Assembly (NCBI GenBank): GCA_903859225.1
Contig: CAIOLV010000092.1
Location: 1-9,513, forward strand
DNA length: 9,513 nucleotides
Direction: 5' to 3'
DNA from: an uncultured bacterium
Lineage (GTDB): Bacteria; Bipolaricaulota; Bipolaricaulia; UBA7950; UBA9294
Positions 4,933-9,513 of the stretch are shown here, in pieces; position 1 is the first letter of the stretch; each line of letters begins with the position of its first letter. Both the position numbers and the translations under genes were made by a program. The notes beneath the pieces were generated by a model. That model saw only the letters and a list, made by a program, of their open reading frames with translations. It was not told the origin of the DNA and did no database searches.

Positions 4933-6047
4933 GCCCCCGCCTCCTTCGCCGCCGCCGCGAACTCCACGACCTCGCCGTGAGTCAGCTCGCTGTTGCTGCG
5001 TCCGTCGAAGCGCTCCCGGTAGGACTTGGCCCATCCCGCGTCAACGTGGGCCAGCGCCTCGGACAGCGCCTTCTTGTCGCGGGCGGTGGCGGGGCGCTGC
5101 GGATCGTCGGCGGAGAACACGCCTTGTCCGAGGGCCGCGTCGATATCGTCGTCCTCACTCTCAGGCGATTCTGGCGCGATTTCCCCCCGTACGGCCACCG
5201 ACTCGCCCTGAGGCACGGCGTCGCCGGATTCGGGCTGCTGCGTCAACGTGGTGGGCTCATCGTCGGGGGGCGTCCACGTCTTCGTCGGCATAGTCGCAAG
5301 GCCCGCCATGAGCGACTCCCACACCGGTATCGGCATGTCCGCCAGCTCGCCCTGGTAGCCGGCCTTGGCGGCCACGTTCTTGGCGATCGACTCGAGCGAG
5401 ATCTGCGTGCGCTTCATCTCTTCGAGCATGAAGCTGTACTCGTCGGCGCCGATGACCTCGCCGGTGTCTTCCTCGACGGCCGAGCCGTTGATGACCTCGC
5501 CGTCGCTGATGCGCTCGGCCTCGTCCTCATCGAAGATTCCGGAGAGGCCGAAGGCGACGCGGCCGGTCTGGATGATGCCCTTCCACTCCAGCATGCGCTT
5601 CGTGGTGGTGTTCCAGGGCCCGGTGTCCCGGTACATCTCGTCGATCCACTCGCGATGCACCGTGGGATGCTCGGGCGTGCTCTTGTGGTAGATGGTGACC
5701 TCGACCCAGGCCGGGCATTGCTTGGCAGAGGCCGCCGGCTTCACCATCTCGTCGGCCCAGCTGACTTGCATGCCGGCGTAGTCCTTGTGGCGCTTAATGA
5801 TCTTCAGCCAGCCGTCGATCGGCACGAGCGGCACGATGCCGCCGCCCTTCTTCTGGAAGGCGTAGATCTCTTTGACGAACGGGTCAAGGTCGTACTTGTT
5901 GGCGACCGCGATGAGCATCATGAACTCGGCCTTGGTCGCACCCTTGAAGACCGTCTGCATGAGCGTCTGTTCGAGCTCTGCGGGGGCGACGGAGACGCGC
6001 TCCGCCAGCAGGGCCAGGGCGGTGCCTGGCTTGCCGTTGGTCGTCAT
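4929..6047 (-). CDS. bet: Single-strand annealing recombinase, lambda Bet family
   Basis: This 372-aa protein is a Redbeta/Bet homolog, which binds single-stranded DNA and anneals complementary strands in phage recombination. The core (residues 1-181) matches lambda Bet as I recall it: LAERV near the start, QT-FKGA, VANKYDLDPFVKEIYAF, GIVPLVPIDGW, EWIDEM, GPW-----KRML, IIQTGRVAFGLSGIFDEDEAERI. The C-terminus (about 324-372, including SELTHGEVVEF) resembles the small C-terminal domain of Bet that contacts the partner exonuclease and SSB. Between them is a linker of about 140 residues, acidic and Pro/Glu-rich, so the protein is some 110 residues longer than lambda Bet (261 aa). The ATG at 6047 has GAGGAGGTG upstream and overlaps the previous stop. 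With the exonuclease at 7494-8147 it forms a Red-like pair. Confidence 0.93.
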   Translation of the reverse strand: MTTNGKPGTALALLAERVSVAPAELEQTLMQTVFKGATKAEFMMLIAVANKYDLDPFVKEIYAFQKKGGGIVPLVPIDGWLKIIKRHKDYAGMQVSWADEMVKPAASAKQCPAWVEVTIYHKSTPEHPTVHREWIDEMYRDTGPWNTTTKRMLEWKGIIQTGRVAFGLSGIFDEDEAERISDGEVINGSAVEEDTGEVIGADEYSFMLEEMKRTQISLESIAKNVAAKAGYQGELADMPIPVWESLMAGLATMPTKTWTPPDDEPTTLTQQPESGDAVPQGESVAVRGEIAPESPESEDDDIDAALGQGVFSADDPQRPATARDKKALSEALAHVDAGWAKSYRERFDGRSNSELTHGEVVEFAAAAKEAGA

Positions 6048-6847
6048 GCTGACACCTCCTCAGGCAGCGGGAAGAGTTCTGCCATGTCTCCCGCGAGCAA
6101 CTTCGTGATGTCACGGCGGTCGAGGAACGCTCTGATTGCGCGCTCAGTCTTTGCGTACACGGCGTATCTTGAATCGTGCCCACCTGCCCTGAGCTTCGTG
6201 CCGGATAGGATGTAGTCCCGGAGCGTCAGGAGGCTCATGTCGCCCGCCTGAATGACATCGCCGCCGTGCCCATGGCGCATCACGAATAGCGCCCTCGCGA
6301 ACGAGTCCTCGTCTGCGTTGTAGTAGGCCCTCACGAATGCGGCGAGCGACTGGCAGGGGACTCGCCGTGTGCCCACCTTGGTGATCTCCTTCGCTACGAT
6401 GCCGATGGGGGCGGCGTGACGAACCGCGGCAGCCTTCACCTCGGTGTAAGTCCAGTTCGTGCCGAAGCGCAGCGGATACGACAGGAGTGACCGGCTGAGA
6501 GCCGCTAGCTCCTTCGGCATGTCGATAGCCCGCTTGAGGCCGGTATCAATGAATCGGTACGAGGCGGGGTCGCAGTTGCGACACACCCACGTCTCGAAGG
6601 GCACGAGGGCCATGACGCACGCCTGACAACGCTGCAGCCCATCCATCAGCCCGCCGTCGACGTCGATGGCAATCGGCTGATGCGTGTTGACGAAGACGCC
6701 AGCCGTCATGTCGCGGGAGATTGACTGGAAATGTCGGACCTTGTTGAGGCGGAACTCCTGGTACTCGGGCACGTGGGTAAGAAGCTTCGCCGCGTCTGCC
6801 GGAGTCACCAGTTCCCACGTCATCGTCATGCCGGTATAGACGCTCAT
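6044..6847 (-). CDS. ParB/DGQHR-like protein (267 aa)
   Basis: The N-terminal part resembles ParB-like/DGQHR-type phage proteins: WELVTPADAAKLL (about 11-23), a short helix with NKVRHFQSISRDMTAGVF, then HQPIAIDVDGGLMDGLQR (56-73), where relatives as I recall them usually have DGQHR. A CRNC pair follows (89-92), then YRFIDTGLKRAIDM (97-110), the second common motif. The remainder (about 115-267) is helical and includes VKAAAVRHAAP, AFVRAYYNADEDSFARALF and TLRDYILSG. Related proteins occur in phage early operons, but their biochemical role is not settled. The start at 6847 has GAGGAG 8 nt upstream and overlaps the previous stop (ATGA). The gene lies between the 215-aa coiled-coil gene and bet, so a recombination-related function is inferred from position. 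Confidence 0.7.
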   Translation of the reverse strand: MSVYTGMTMTWELVTPADAAKLLTHVPEYQEFRLNKVRHFQSISRDMTAGVFVNTHQPIAIDVDGGLMDGLQRCQACVMALVPFETWVCRNCDPASYRFIDTGLKRAIDMPKELAALSRSLLSYPLRFGTNWTYTEVKAAAVRHAAPIGIVAKEITKVGTRRVPCQSLAAFVRAYYNADEDSFARALFVMRHGHGGDVIQAGDMSLLTLRDYILSGTKLRAGGHDSRYAVYAKTERAIRAFLDRRDITKLLAGDMAELFPLPEEVSA

Positions 6848-7491
6848 ACCACCATCTCCTCGAAGATCCGCACGCCCGGGATCTCGCGGACGCCAGCCCG
6901 CACGACCTTGCCGAGCTTCACCTCGTCGGCGATCTTGTATTCGTCGGGGAGGGCCGCCATGTCGACGACCTCGTGCTTCCACACGTTCCGCGTGCTGACC
7001 GAGCCGAATGCGGTGTGAAGGGTCTTCGGGGGTGCTTGCACGGTCGGCATGGGGATCTGAACCGGCGGCGCCTCGAGGCCCTTCTCTTCGGCCTTCACTG
7101 CCTGCCGCGCCTGTCTCGCCTCGGCGAGCTTACGCAGCCGCTCCTGCTCTTTGCGCGCCGCTTCCTGCTGCGCGCGTTGGTACGTGATGTGCTTGCCGCC
7201 GACGATCTTCTGCGCCTGCTCCAGCGGCGCGTCGGTGGCCCGGAAGCGGGCGATGATGGCTTTCTTCTGCGTCTCCAGTGGGTCCGTGAACCAGTGCCGC
7301 AGTTCGTCGACGCGCTTGCGCGCCGTCTTCACCTGCGCCAGGAACTCGGCCGCCTCGAGGTCGGTCTCGTCGTCGATGATCTCGATGCCCTGCGCGCGCT
7401 CGATCAGTTCGAGCGAGCCTTGCGAGAGCTCCTGGACGCGCTCGTCTTGCTCGATGGTTTCCAGTTCCATGTTCTCAGCCGTGGTGGCCAT
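6844..7491 (-). CDS. Coiled-coil recombination-module protein (215 aa)
   Basis: Residues 1-35 are acidic. Residues about 45-135 form a long charged helix pattern (TARKRVDELRHWFTDPLETQKKAIIARF, then ARKEQERLRKLAEARQARQAVKAEEKG), giving a predicted coiled coil. A Pro-rich joint (APPVQIPMPTVQAPPK, 141-156) leads to a small C-terminal domain containing TRNVWKHEVVD, LPDEYKIADEVKLGKVVRAG and IPGVRIFEE. Proteins of this layout sit beside RecT/Bet genes in many phages (comparable to DUF1351-type proteins), but I cannot assign a family with certainty. The ATG at 7491 has AGAGAGGA upstream and lies 2 nt after the exonuclease stop. A host-nuclease inhibitor or recombinase-loading role is possible by analogy with Gam, purely from context. 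Confidence 0.75.
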   Translation of the reverse strand: MATTAENMELETIEQDERVQELSQGSLELIERAQGIEIIDDETDLEAAEFLAQVKTARKRVDELRHWFTDPLETQKKAIIARFRATDAPLEQAQKIVGGKHITYQRAQQEAARKEQERLRKLAEARQARQAVKAEEKGLEAPPVQIPMPTVQAPPKTLHTAFGSVSTRNVWKHEVVDMAALPDEYKIADEVKLGKVVRAGVREIPGVRIFEEMVV

Positions 7492-7493
7492 GG

Positions 7494-8147
7494 TTAGAGT
7501 CCTCTCTTGAGGTCGTGGTACAAGTACAGGCAAGACAAGAAGCCCTGGAAGTCCGCCTGATGTCTCGTGTGTTCGTAGAAGCGCGCGGGCCCGCTCGCGT
7601 CCTGCGGGATGTGCAGGACGCCGCGGCGGCAGTCGTTGAAGCCGCGGTCGAAGAGGAAACCGCCGAGGGCAGCTTCCCGGTAGGCTGACGTCTGGTAACG
7701 GTGCTCCGGGTACGTTGCCTTCCCTGACTTGATATCAAGGATGGTCCTGCACTGGTCGCCCTTGAGCCGCAGCACGAAGTCGAGCTGGCCCGCGTACTGG
7801 TATCCGGGGTGCGCCACCATCAGCTCCACGTCGTAGACCACATCGACGTACTCCTCGTACCACTCAGTGAAGGCGTCGAGCTGAGCCTGCGCCGGCACGT
7901 CTTCATCGCCCATGGGGATGGACGGCACGCCCTCGACGACGAGAGCGGCCAGCGCATGCACGAGCGTGCCATGCGAAGCCGCCTTGGTGCGCACGCGCTC
8001 GGCTTCGGCGTTACCCAGGCTGCCTATCCAACGCTCCAGCCCCGGCTTCCTGATCACGGTCCCTATTACGGTCGTGACTCCCACGAACGGCACGCCGCCG
8101 ACGGTGTACTCGTGAGAGTCGGAACGGGCGATGGTGGTAGCCATCAC
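7494..8147 (-). CDS. RecB-like PD-(D/E)XK exonuclease (217 aa)
   Basis: This protein has the RecB/Cas4-type nuclease layout: SHGTLVHAL (H59, H64), a strand with YDVELMVAHP (E108), GQLDFVLRLKG (D123), ILDIKSGK (D138, K140) and YQTSAYREAAL (Q152, Y156). These are the metal-binding and catalytic residues of that superfamily (PDDEXK_1). With Bet downstream it is the probable double-strand-end resecting exonuclease, the counterpart of lambda Exo, producing the single strands that Bet anneals. The start is GTG at 8147 (GTGA overlap with the previous stop) or ATG at 8144 (one-base TGATG overlap); AGAGGG upstream fits either. At 217 aa it is close to the size of lambda Exo (226 aa), though the sequence type is different. 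The C-terminus (FYEHTRHQADFQGFLSCLYLY) is aromatic-rich. Confidence 0.88.
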   Translation of the reverse strand: MMATTIARSDSHEYTVGGVPFVGVTTVIGTVIRKPGLERWIGSLGNAEAERVRTKAASHGTLVHALAALVVEGVPSIPMGDEDVPAQAQLDAFTEWYEEYVDVVYDVELMVAHPGYQYAGQLDFVLRLKGDQCRTILDIKSGKATYPEHRYQTSAYREAALGGFLFDRGFNDCRRGVLHIPQDASGPARFYEHTRHQADFQGFLSCLYLYHDLKRGL

Positions 8148-8299
8148 CCACCATCCCTCTCGGCGCGTTCAAGCTGCGCCTCTTCGCGGGCGTCGGAGTC
8201 GTCTTCGCGGGGTGTGTCGTCGTCACCGTAGTTGCCGGTGATGTGCCGGTCGAGGGACTCACTCATGTCGTGGCCGTCGAAGTTCGGATACCAGGCCAT
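8144..8299 (-). CDS. Small acidic protein (51 aa) with DRHITGNYG motif
   Basis: This 51-residue protein reads MAWYPNFDGHDMSESL, then DRHITGNYGDDD and a strongly acidic/charged tail (REDDSDAREEAQLERAERDGG). I recall that small proteins with D-HITGNYG-like motifs recur as hypotheticals in actinobacteriophages; their function is unknown to me. The ATG at 8299 shares a base with the stop of the membrane-protein gene (TGATG); the second Met at 8266 has no ribosome site. It sits just upstream of the exonuclease. Acidic composition could mimic DNA or mediate protein contact, which is speculation. Confidence 0.65.
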   Translation of the reverse strand: MAWYPNFDGHDMSESLDRHITGNYGDDDTPREDDSDAREEAQLERAERDGG

Positions 8300-8463
8300 C
8301 ACGACACCAGCCAAAGCAGCGCCACGCAGGCCAGCAGGACGACGCCGGTGAGGATCGTGAAGAGGGTCCACACCAGCATGTCGCTGGCGAGCATGGTGAT
8401 GGTGCGAGGGCGCTTGCGCCAGCGGCGGTGCGGGGTTCGTGAAGGTGACGCGATTCGTTGCAT
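8299..8463 (-). CDS. Single-pass membrane protein (54 aa)
   Basis: This 54-codon gene has a very basic N-terminus (SRTPHRRWRKRPR, residues 8-20) followed by one long hydrophobic segment, about residues 29-53 (MLVWTLFTILTGVVLL, then ACVALLWLV). That is a clear transmembrane helix; by the positive-inside rule the N-terminus should be cytoplasmic. The ATG at 8463 has GAGGGG about 7 nt upstream, 10 nt after the HTH gene's stop. Its TGA overlaps the next gene's ATG (TGATG), which supports it being translated. It is too short to be a typical holin and sits in the early operon. Function is unknown; a superinfection-exclusion or membrane-anchoring role would be only conjecture. Confidence 0.7.
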   Translation of the reverse strand: MQRIASPSRTPHRRWRKRPRTITMLASDMLVWTLFTILTGVVLLACVALLWLVS

Positions 8464-8473
8464 GTCGGCCCCT

Positions 8474-8659
8474 CTACTTCGTGGTGAGCAGGCGCGTTAC
8501 CTCTGTGCGAGGGATGCGCCAGTGTCCGCCGACGGTGCGCCAGCCGGCTACCTTCTTCTGCGCCAGCCATCTCGCCATTGTCGAGCGGTCGATGCCAAGC
8601 GCCTGCGCCGCCTCCTGTGGCGTCAGGTCATCACGCGGCGTCTGTTTGTCGGTTGCCAT
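8474..8659 (-). CDS. Excisionase/MerR-type helix-turn-helix protein (61 aa)
   Basis: Residues 12-57 form a compact helix-turn-helix of the HTH_17/excisionase type: LTPQEAAQALGIDRSTMARWLAQKKVAGWRTVGGHWRIPRTEVTRLL. The pattern L-P-EAA-LGI-RST--RWL-----W-TVGGHWRIP is diagnostic; the GGHWRIP wing contacts DNA in the family. It may be an excisionase, a recombination directionality factor or an early-operon regulator. The ATG at 8659 is chosen because AGGAGG lies 5 nt upstream; a GTG at 8665 overlaps that site and is rejected. It is the first gene after the promoter and could bind the dyad at 8671-8689, controlling its own operon. No integrase is in the window, so the excisionase role is unproven. 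Confidence 0.88.
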   Translation of the reverse strand: MATDKQTPRDDLTPQEAAQALGIDRSTMARWLAQKKVAGWRTVGGHWRIPRTEVTRLLTTK

Positions 8660-8670
8660 GTTCACCTCCT

Positions 8671-8689
8671 TGTGTGCACGGTTTACACA
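8671..8689. promoter_or_regulatory. Imperfect dyad, candidate operator
   Basis: TGTGTGCAcggTTTACACA is an inverted repeat of 8-bp arms with 6 of 8 positions symmetric, around a 3-bp centre. It lies just downstream of the -10 box, near the expected transcription start, and abuts the ribosome-binding site of the HTH gene. A further TGCACA lies at 8729-8734, beyond the -35 box. The HTH protein is the obvious candidate ligand, but binding is inferred. Confidence 0.4.
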
Positions 8690-8692
8690 GTG

Positions 8693-8720
8693 ACTCTACA
8701 CCCACCACGGCCGTTGTCAA
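8693..8720 (-). promoter_or_regulatory. Sigma70-like promoter of the early operon
   Basis: On the minus strand a perfect TTGACA (8720-8715) is followed, after 16 bp, by TAGAGT (8698-8693; four of six match TATAAT). The start of transcription should fall near 8686, about 27 nt before the HTH gene's start at 8659. Its position after a terminator and ahead of a long run of overlapping minus-strand genes fits an operon promoter. Confidence 0.65.
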
Positions 8721-8735
8721 GCGCGGATTGCACAG

Positions 8736-8773
8736 ACAGAAAAGGCCCGCCCCCGCGAACGGGAACGGGCCTT
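8736..8773 (-). terminator. Intrinsic terminator of the upstream operon
   Basis: On the minus-strand RNA, AAGGCCCG UU CCCG pairs with CGGG GG CGGGCCUU across a UUCG loop. That is a 14-bp stem (including two U-G wobbles), followed by UUUUCUGU. The wobbles would be A-C mismatches on the other strand, so the minus direction is favoured. It closes the gene group at 8809-9513 and insulates it from the promoter at 8693-8720. Confidence 0.8.
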
Positions 8774-8808
8774 GCGCAGGGGCCGACCTGCGGTACTCAG
8801 ATTGTAGC

Positions 8809-8886
8809 CTACTTGCTGCCGATGCCGAACGCCTTGACCTGCGGCAGCGCCCTGTGGAGCTGCGGAGTCACCGGCGCGCCCGCCAT
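8809..8886 (-). CDS. Possible 25-aa small ORF before the terminator
   Basis: An ATG at 8886 opens a 26-codon frame (MAGAPVTPQLHRALPQ at the start, ending AFGIGSK) with a TAG at 8809, some 36 nt ahead of the terminator stem. It overlaps the tail of the membrane-peptide gene by 19 nt. No Shine-Dalgarno is visible, and the family is unknown. It may be chance, but otherwise the stretch before the terminator has no gene. Confidence 0.25.
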   Translation of the reverse strand: MAGAPVTPQLHRALPQVKAFGIGSK

Positions 8887-8951
8887 GTCAGGGCCAGGTC
8901 GCAGAGGACGAAGACGGCGAGGACGGCGAGGACAAGGTAAAGGATGCTCAC
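8868..8951 (-). CDS. Very small membrane peptide (27 aa)
   Basis: A GTG at 8951 opens a 28-codon frame encoding one hydrophobic helix (VSILYLVLAVLAVFVLCDLA, 1-20) with a basic end (WRARR). The GTG overlaps the previous gene's stop as GTGA, and there is no separate Shine-Dalgarno, so translational coupling is expected. One pass in the membrane is likely, with the basic end cytoplasmic. Function is unknown. The longer frame opening at 9059 would overlap the zinc-ribbon gene for over 100 nt and is not favoured. Confidence 0.5.
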   Translation of the reverse strand: MSILYLVLAVLAVFVLCDLALTWRARR

Positions 8952-9154
8952 GGAAACCGCGGCGGGTCCGGCACCCACAGGTGCGAGCAACGCCGGCACT
9001 GCCAGTAGGTGACCGTCTCGGCGGGTTCGCGGTCGGTGAACACGACCTCGCCGCTCCACCTCGTGACCATGCCGCAGCGCGGGCAGGTGCGGTGCTGGGC
9101 GAGGAAGCCGCCGCTGCCGATTGCCGCCTCGCAGGTGTGGGCGGGGACGCTCAC
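8948..9154 (-). CDS. Small zinc-ribbon protein (68 aa)
   Basis: The 68-residue protein carries two zinc knuckles: TCPRCGMVTRW (about residues 23-33) and WQCRRCSHLWV (about 51-61), separated by a strand-rich stretch. CPRC plus CRRC with 20-odd residues between is a typical zinc ribbon, suggesting nucleic-acid binding or a structural role. The start is GTG at 9154, overlapping the previous stop as GTGA, with AGAGGG upstream. The end overlaps the membrane peptide's GTG. The specific family is not recognised. Confidence 0.75.
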   Translation of the reverse strand: MSVPAHTCEAAIGSGGFLAQHRTCPRCGMVTRWSGEVVFTDREPAETVTYWQCRRCSHLWVPDPPRFP

Positions 9155-9369
9155 AGCGCCCTCTTCGCCAGGAACCGCTCCACCGACCTTTGGCTACAGC
9201 AACGGCGGCACTCGCTCTGCATACCTGTCCGTCGCGCCCGGTTGGGTCCGTAGTAGTCGACGTTGCACGGCAACCGCAGGCCGCAGCGCGGGCAACGCTT
9301 CGCTTCGTAGAGCATGAGGCCGATTGCCACGGCGTCAGGTTCGTAGAGCACGTCGAGTTTGCTCACCAT
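9151..9369 (-). CDS. Small zinc-finger protein, HNH-associated type (72 aa)
   Basis: Residues 26-56 read RCPRCGLRLPCNVDYYGPNR, then RRTGMQSECRRCCSQRS. The pattern is CPxCG, a short aromatic stretch (in relatives usually -F-), basic residues, G----C--C. It matches the zinc finger common in phage HNH-like or HNH-associated proteins, but the HNH catalytic part itself is absent. DNA binding is plausible. The start is ATG at 9369 or GTG at 9366 (GTGA overlap with the previous stop); the ATG gives a 7-nt overlap. A GTG at 9405 would extend it by 12 residues into the upstream gene and is less likely. Its stop overlaps the next start. Confidence 0.7.
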   Translation of the reverse strand: MVSKLDVLYEPDAVAIGLMLYEAKRCPRCGLRLPCNVDYYGPNRARRTGMQSECRRCCSQRSVERFLAKRAL

Positions 9370-9513
9370 TGTGCCGCCGGGTCGCCGTTCCACGCGGGAT
9401 GCCACGAGTTGTGCTGCAGGTGGTAGACGTAGAGCGCGAACCTGAGGTTGTACTCAGCGATGAGCGCGCCCTTCTCGAACGGGACACCGATGATCCTGCG
9501 GAACGTGCCCGCC
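9363..9513 (-). CDS. Partial gene, C-terminal part only (unknown)
   Basis: A frame open from the right edge ends with TGA at 9363. The visible 49 or so residues read AGTFRRIIGVPFEKGALIAE, then YNLRFALYVYHLQHNSWHPA and WNGDPAAQW. The aromatic-rich, well-ordered composition and the overlap with the downstream start make it a likely real gene whose start lies outside the window. I do not recognise it. Confidence 0.65.
   Translation of the reverse strand, partial: AGTFRRIIGVPFEKGALIAEYNLRFALYVYHLQHNSWHPAWNGDPAAQW

Noticed and set aside
4977..6215. 412-codon open frame on the plus strand
   Set aside because: It lies antisense to bet, whose protein matches a known family along its length; the product is Leu/Gly/Val/Arg-rich, as expected of antisense frames in GC-rich DNA, and crosses two gene junctions.
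8660..8665. GTG at 8665 as start of the HTH gene
   Set aside because: The GTG is part of the AGGAGGTG ribosome-binding site for the ATG at 8659.
8243..9253. 336-codon open frame on the plus strand
   Set aside because: It runs across the promoter, terminator and six small minus-strand genes, and has no recognisable domain or ribosome site.
1..9513. tRNA, rRNA, CRISPR array, insertion sequence or integrase
   Set aside because: I saw no cloverleaf with a T-loop consensus, no regularly spaced 25-40 bp repeats, no transposase and no integrase motif on either strand.

Overview
The window looks like the early (replication and recombination) region of a tailed phage or prophage from a high-GC host. 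The DNA is GC-rich, every convincing gene is on the minus strand, and genes are short and packed with 1-8 nt overlaps (mostly ATGA or GTGA). The gene content is a lambda Bet-type annealing protein, a RecB-like exonuclease, a zinc-finger/TOPRIM/RepA-type primase-helicase and many tiny unknown proteins. An actinobacterial host is plausible from composition and from small actinophage-like proteins, but the sequence does not prove it.

Reading in transcription order (right to left): positions 9513-8809 hold the end of an upstream operon. It contains a partial gene, two small zinc-binding proteins, a 27-residue membrane peptide and perhaps a 25-residue peptide. This operon ends at a strong intrinsic terminator (about 8736-8773). 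A sigma70-like promoter (8693-8720) with a dyad follows and starts a long polycistronic unit that runs off the left end of the window.

That unit begins with an excisionase/MerR-type helix-turn-helix protein, a one-helix membrane protein and a small acidic protein. Next is a recombination module: PD-(D/E)XK exonuclease, a 215-aa coiled-coil protein, a ParB/DGQHR-like protein and Bet with an unusually long linker. It is followed by a 128-aa HTH-like protein and three tiny genes, of which the first and third are paralogs. The only real intergenic gap of the unit (3874-3978) carries a strong hairpin and a possible 23-codon ORF. Beyond it lie a second PD-(D/E)XK nuclease and the 630-aa primase-helicase. 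The left 1.4 kb is a chain of small proteins, three of them built on an acidic leucine-zipper-like repeat, with duplicated gene junctions.

The most interesting signal is inside the 3' end of the primase-helicase gene (1467-1601). Seven exact TGTTCC hexamers and one variant lie in about 135 bp, many 12 bp apart, and are read in all three codon phases. They sit beside an AT-richer patch and a G/C-run dyad. This resembles an iteron origin embedded in a replication gene, as lambda ori is in gene O. The function is inferred, not shown.
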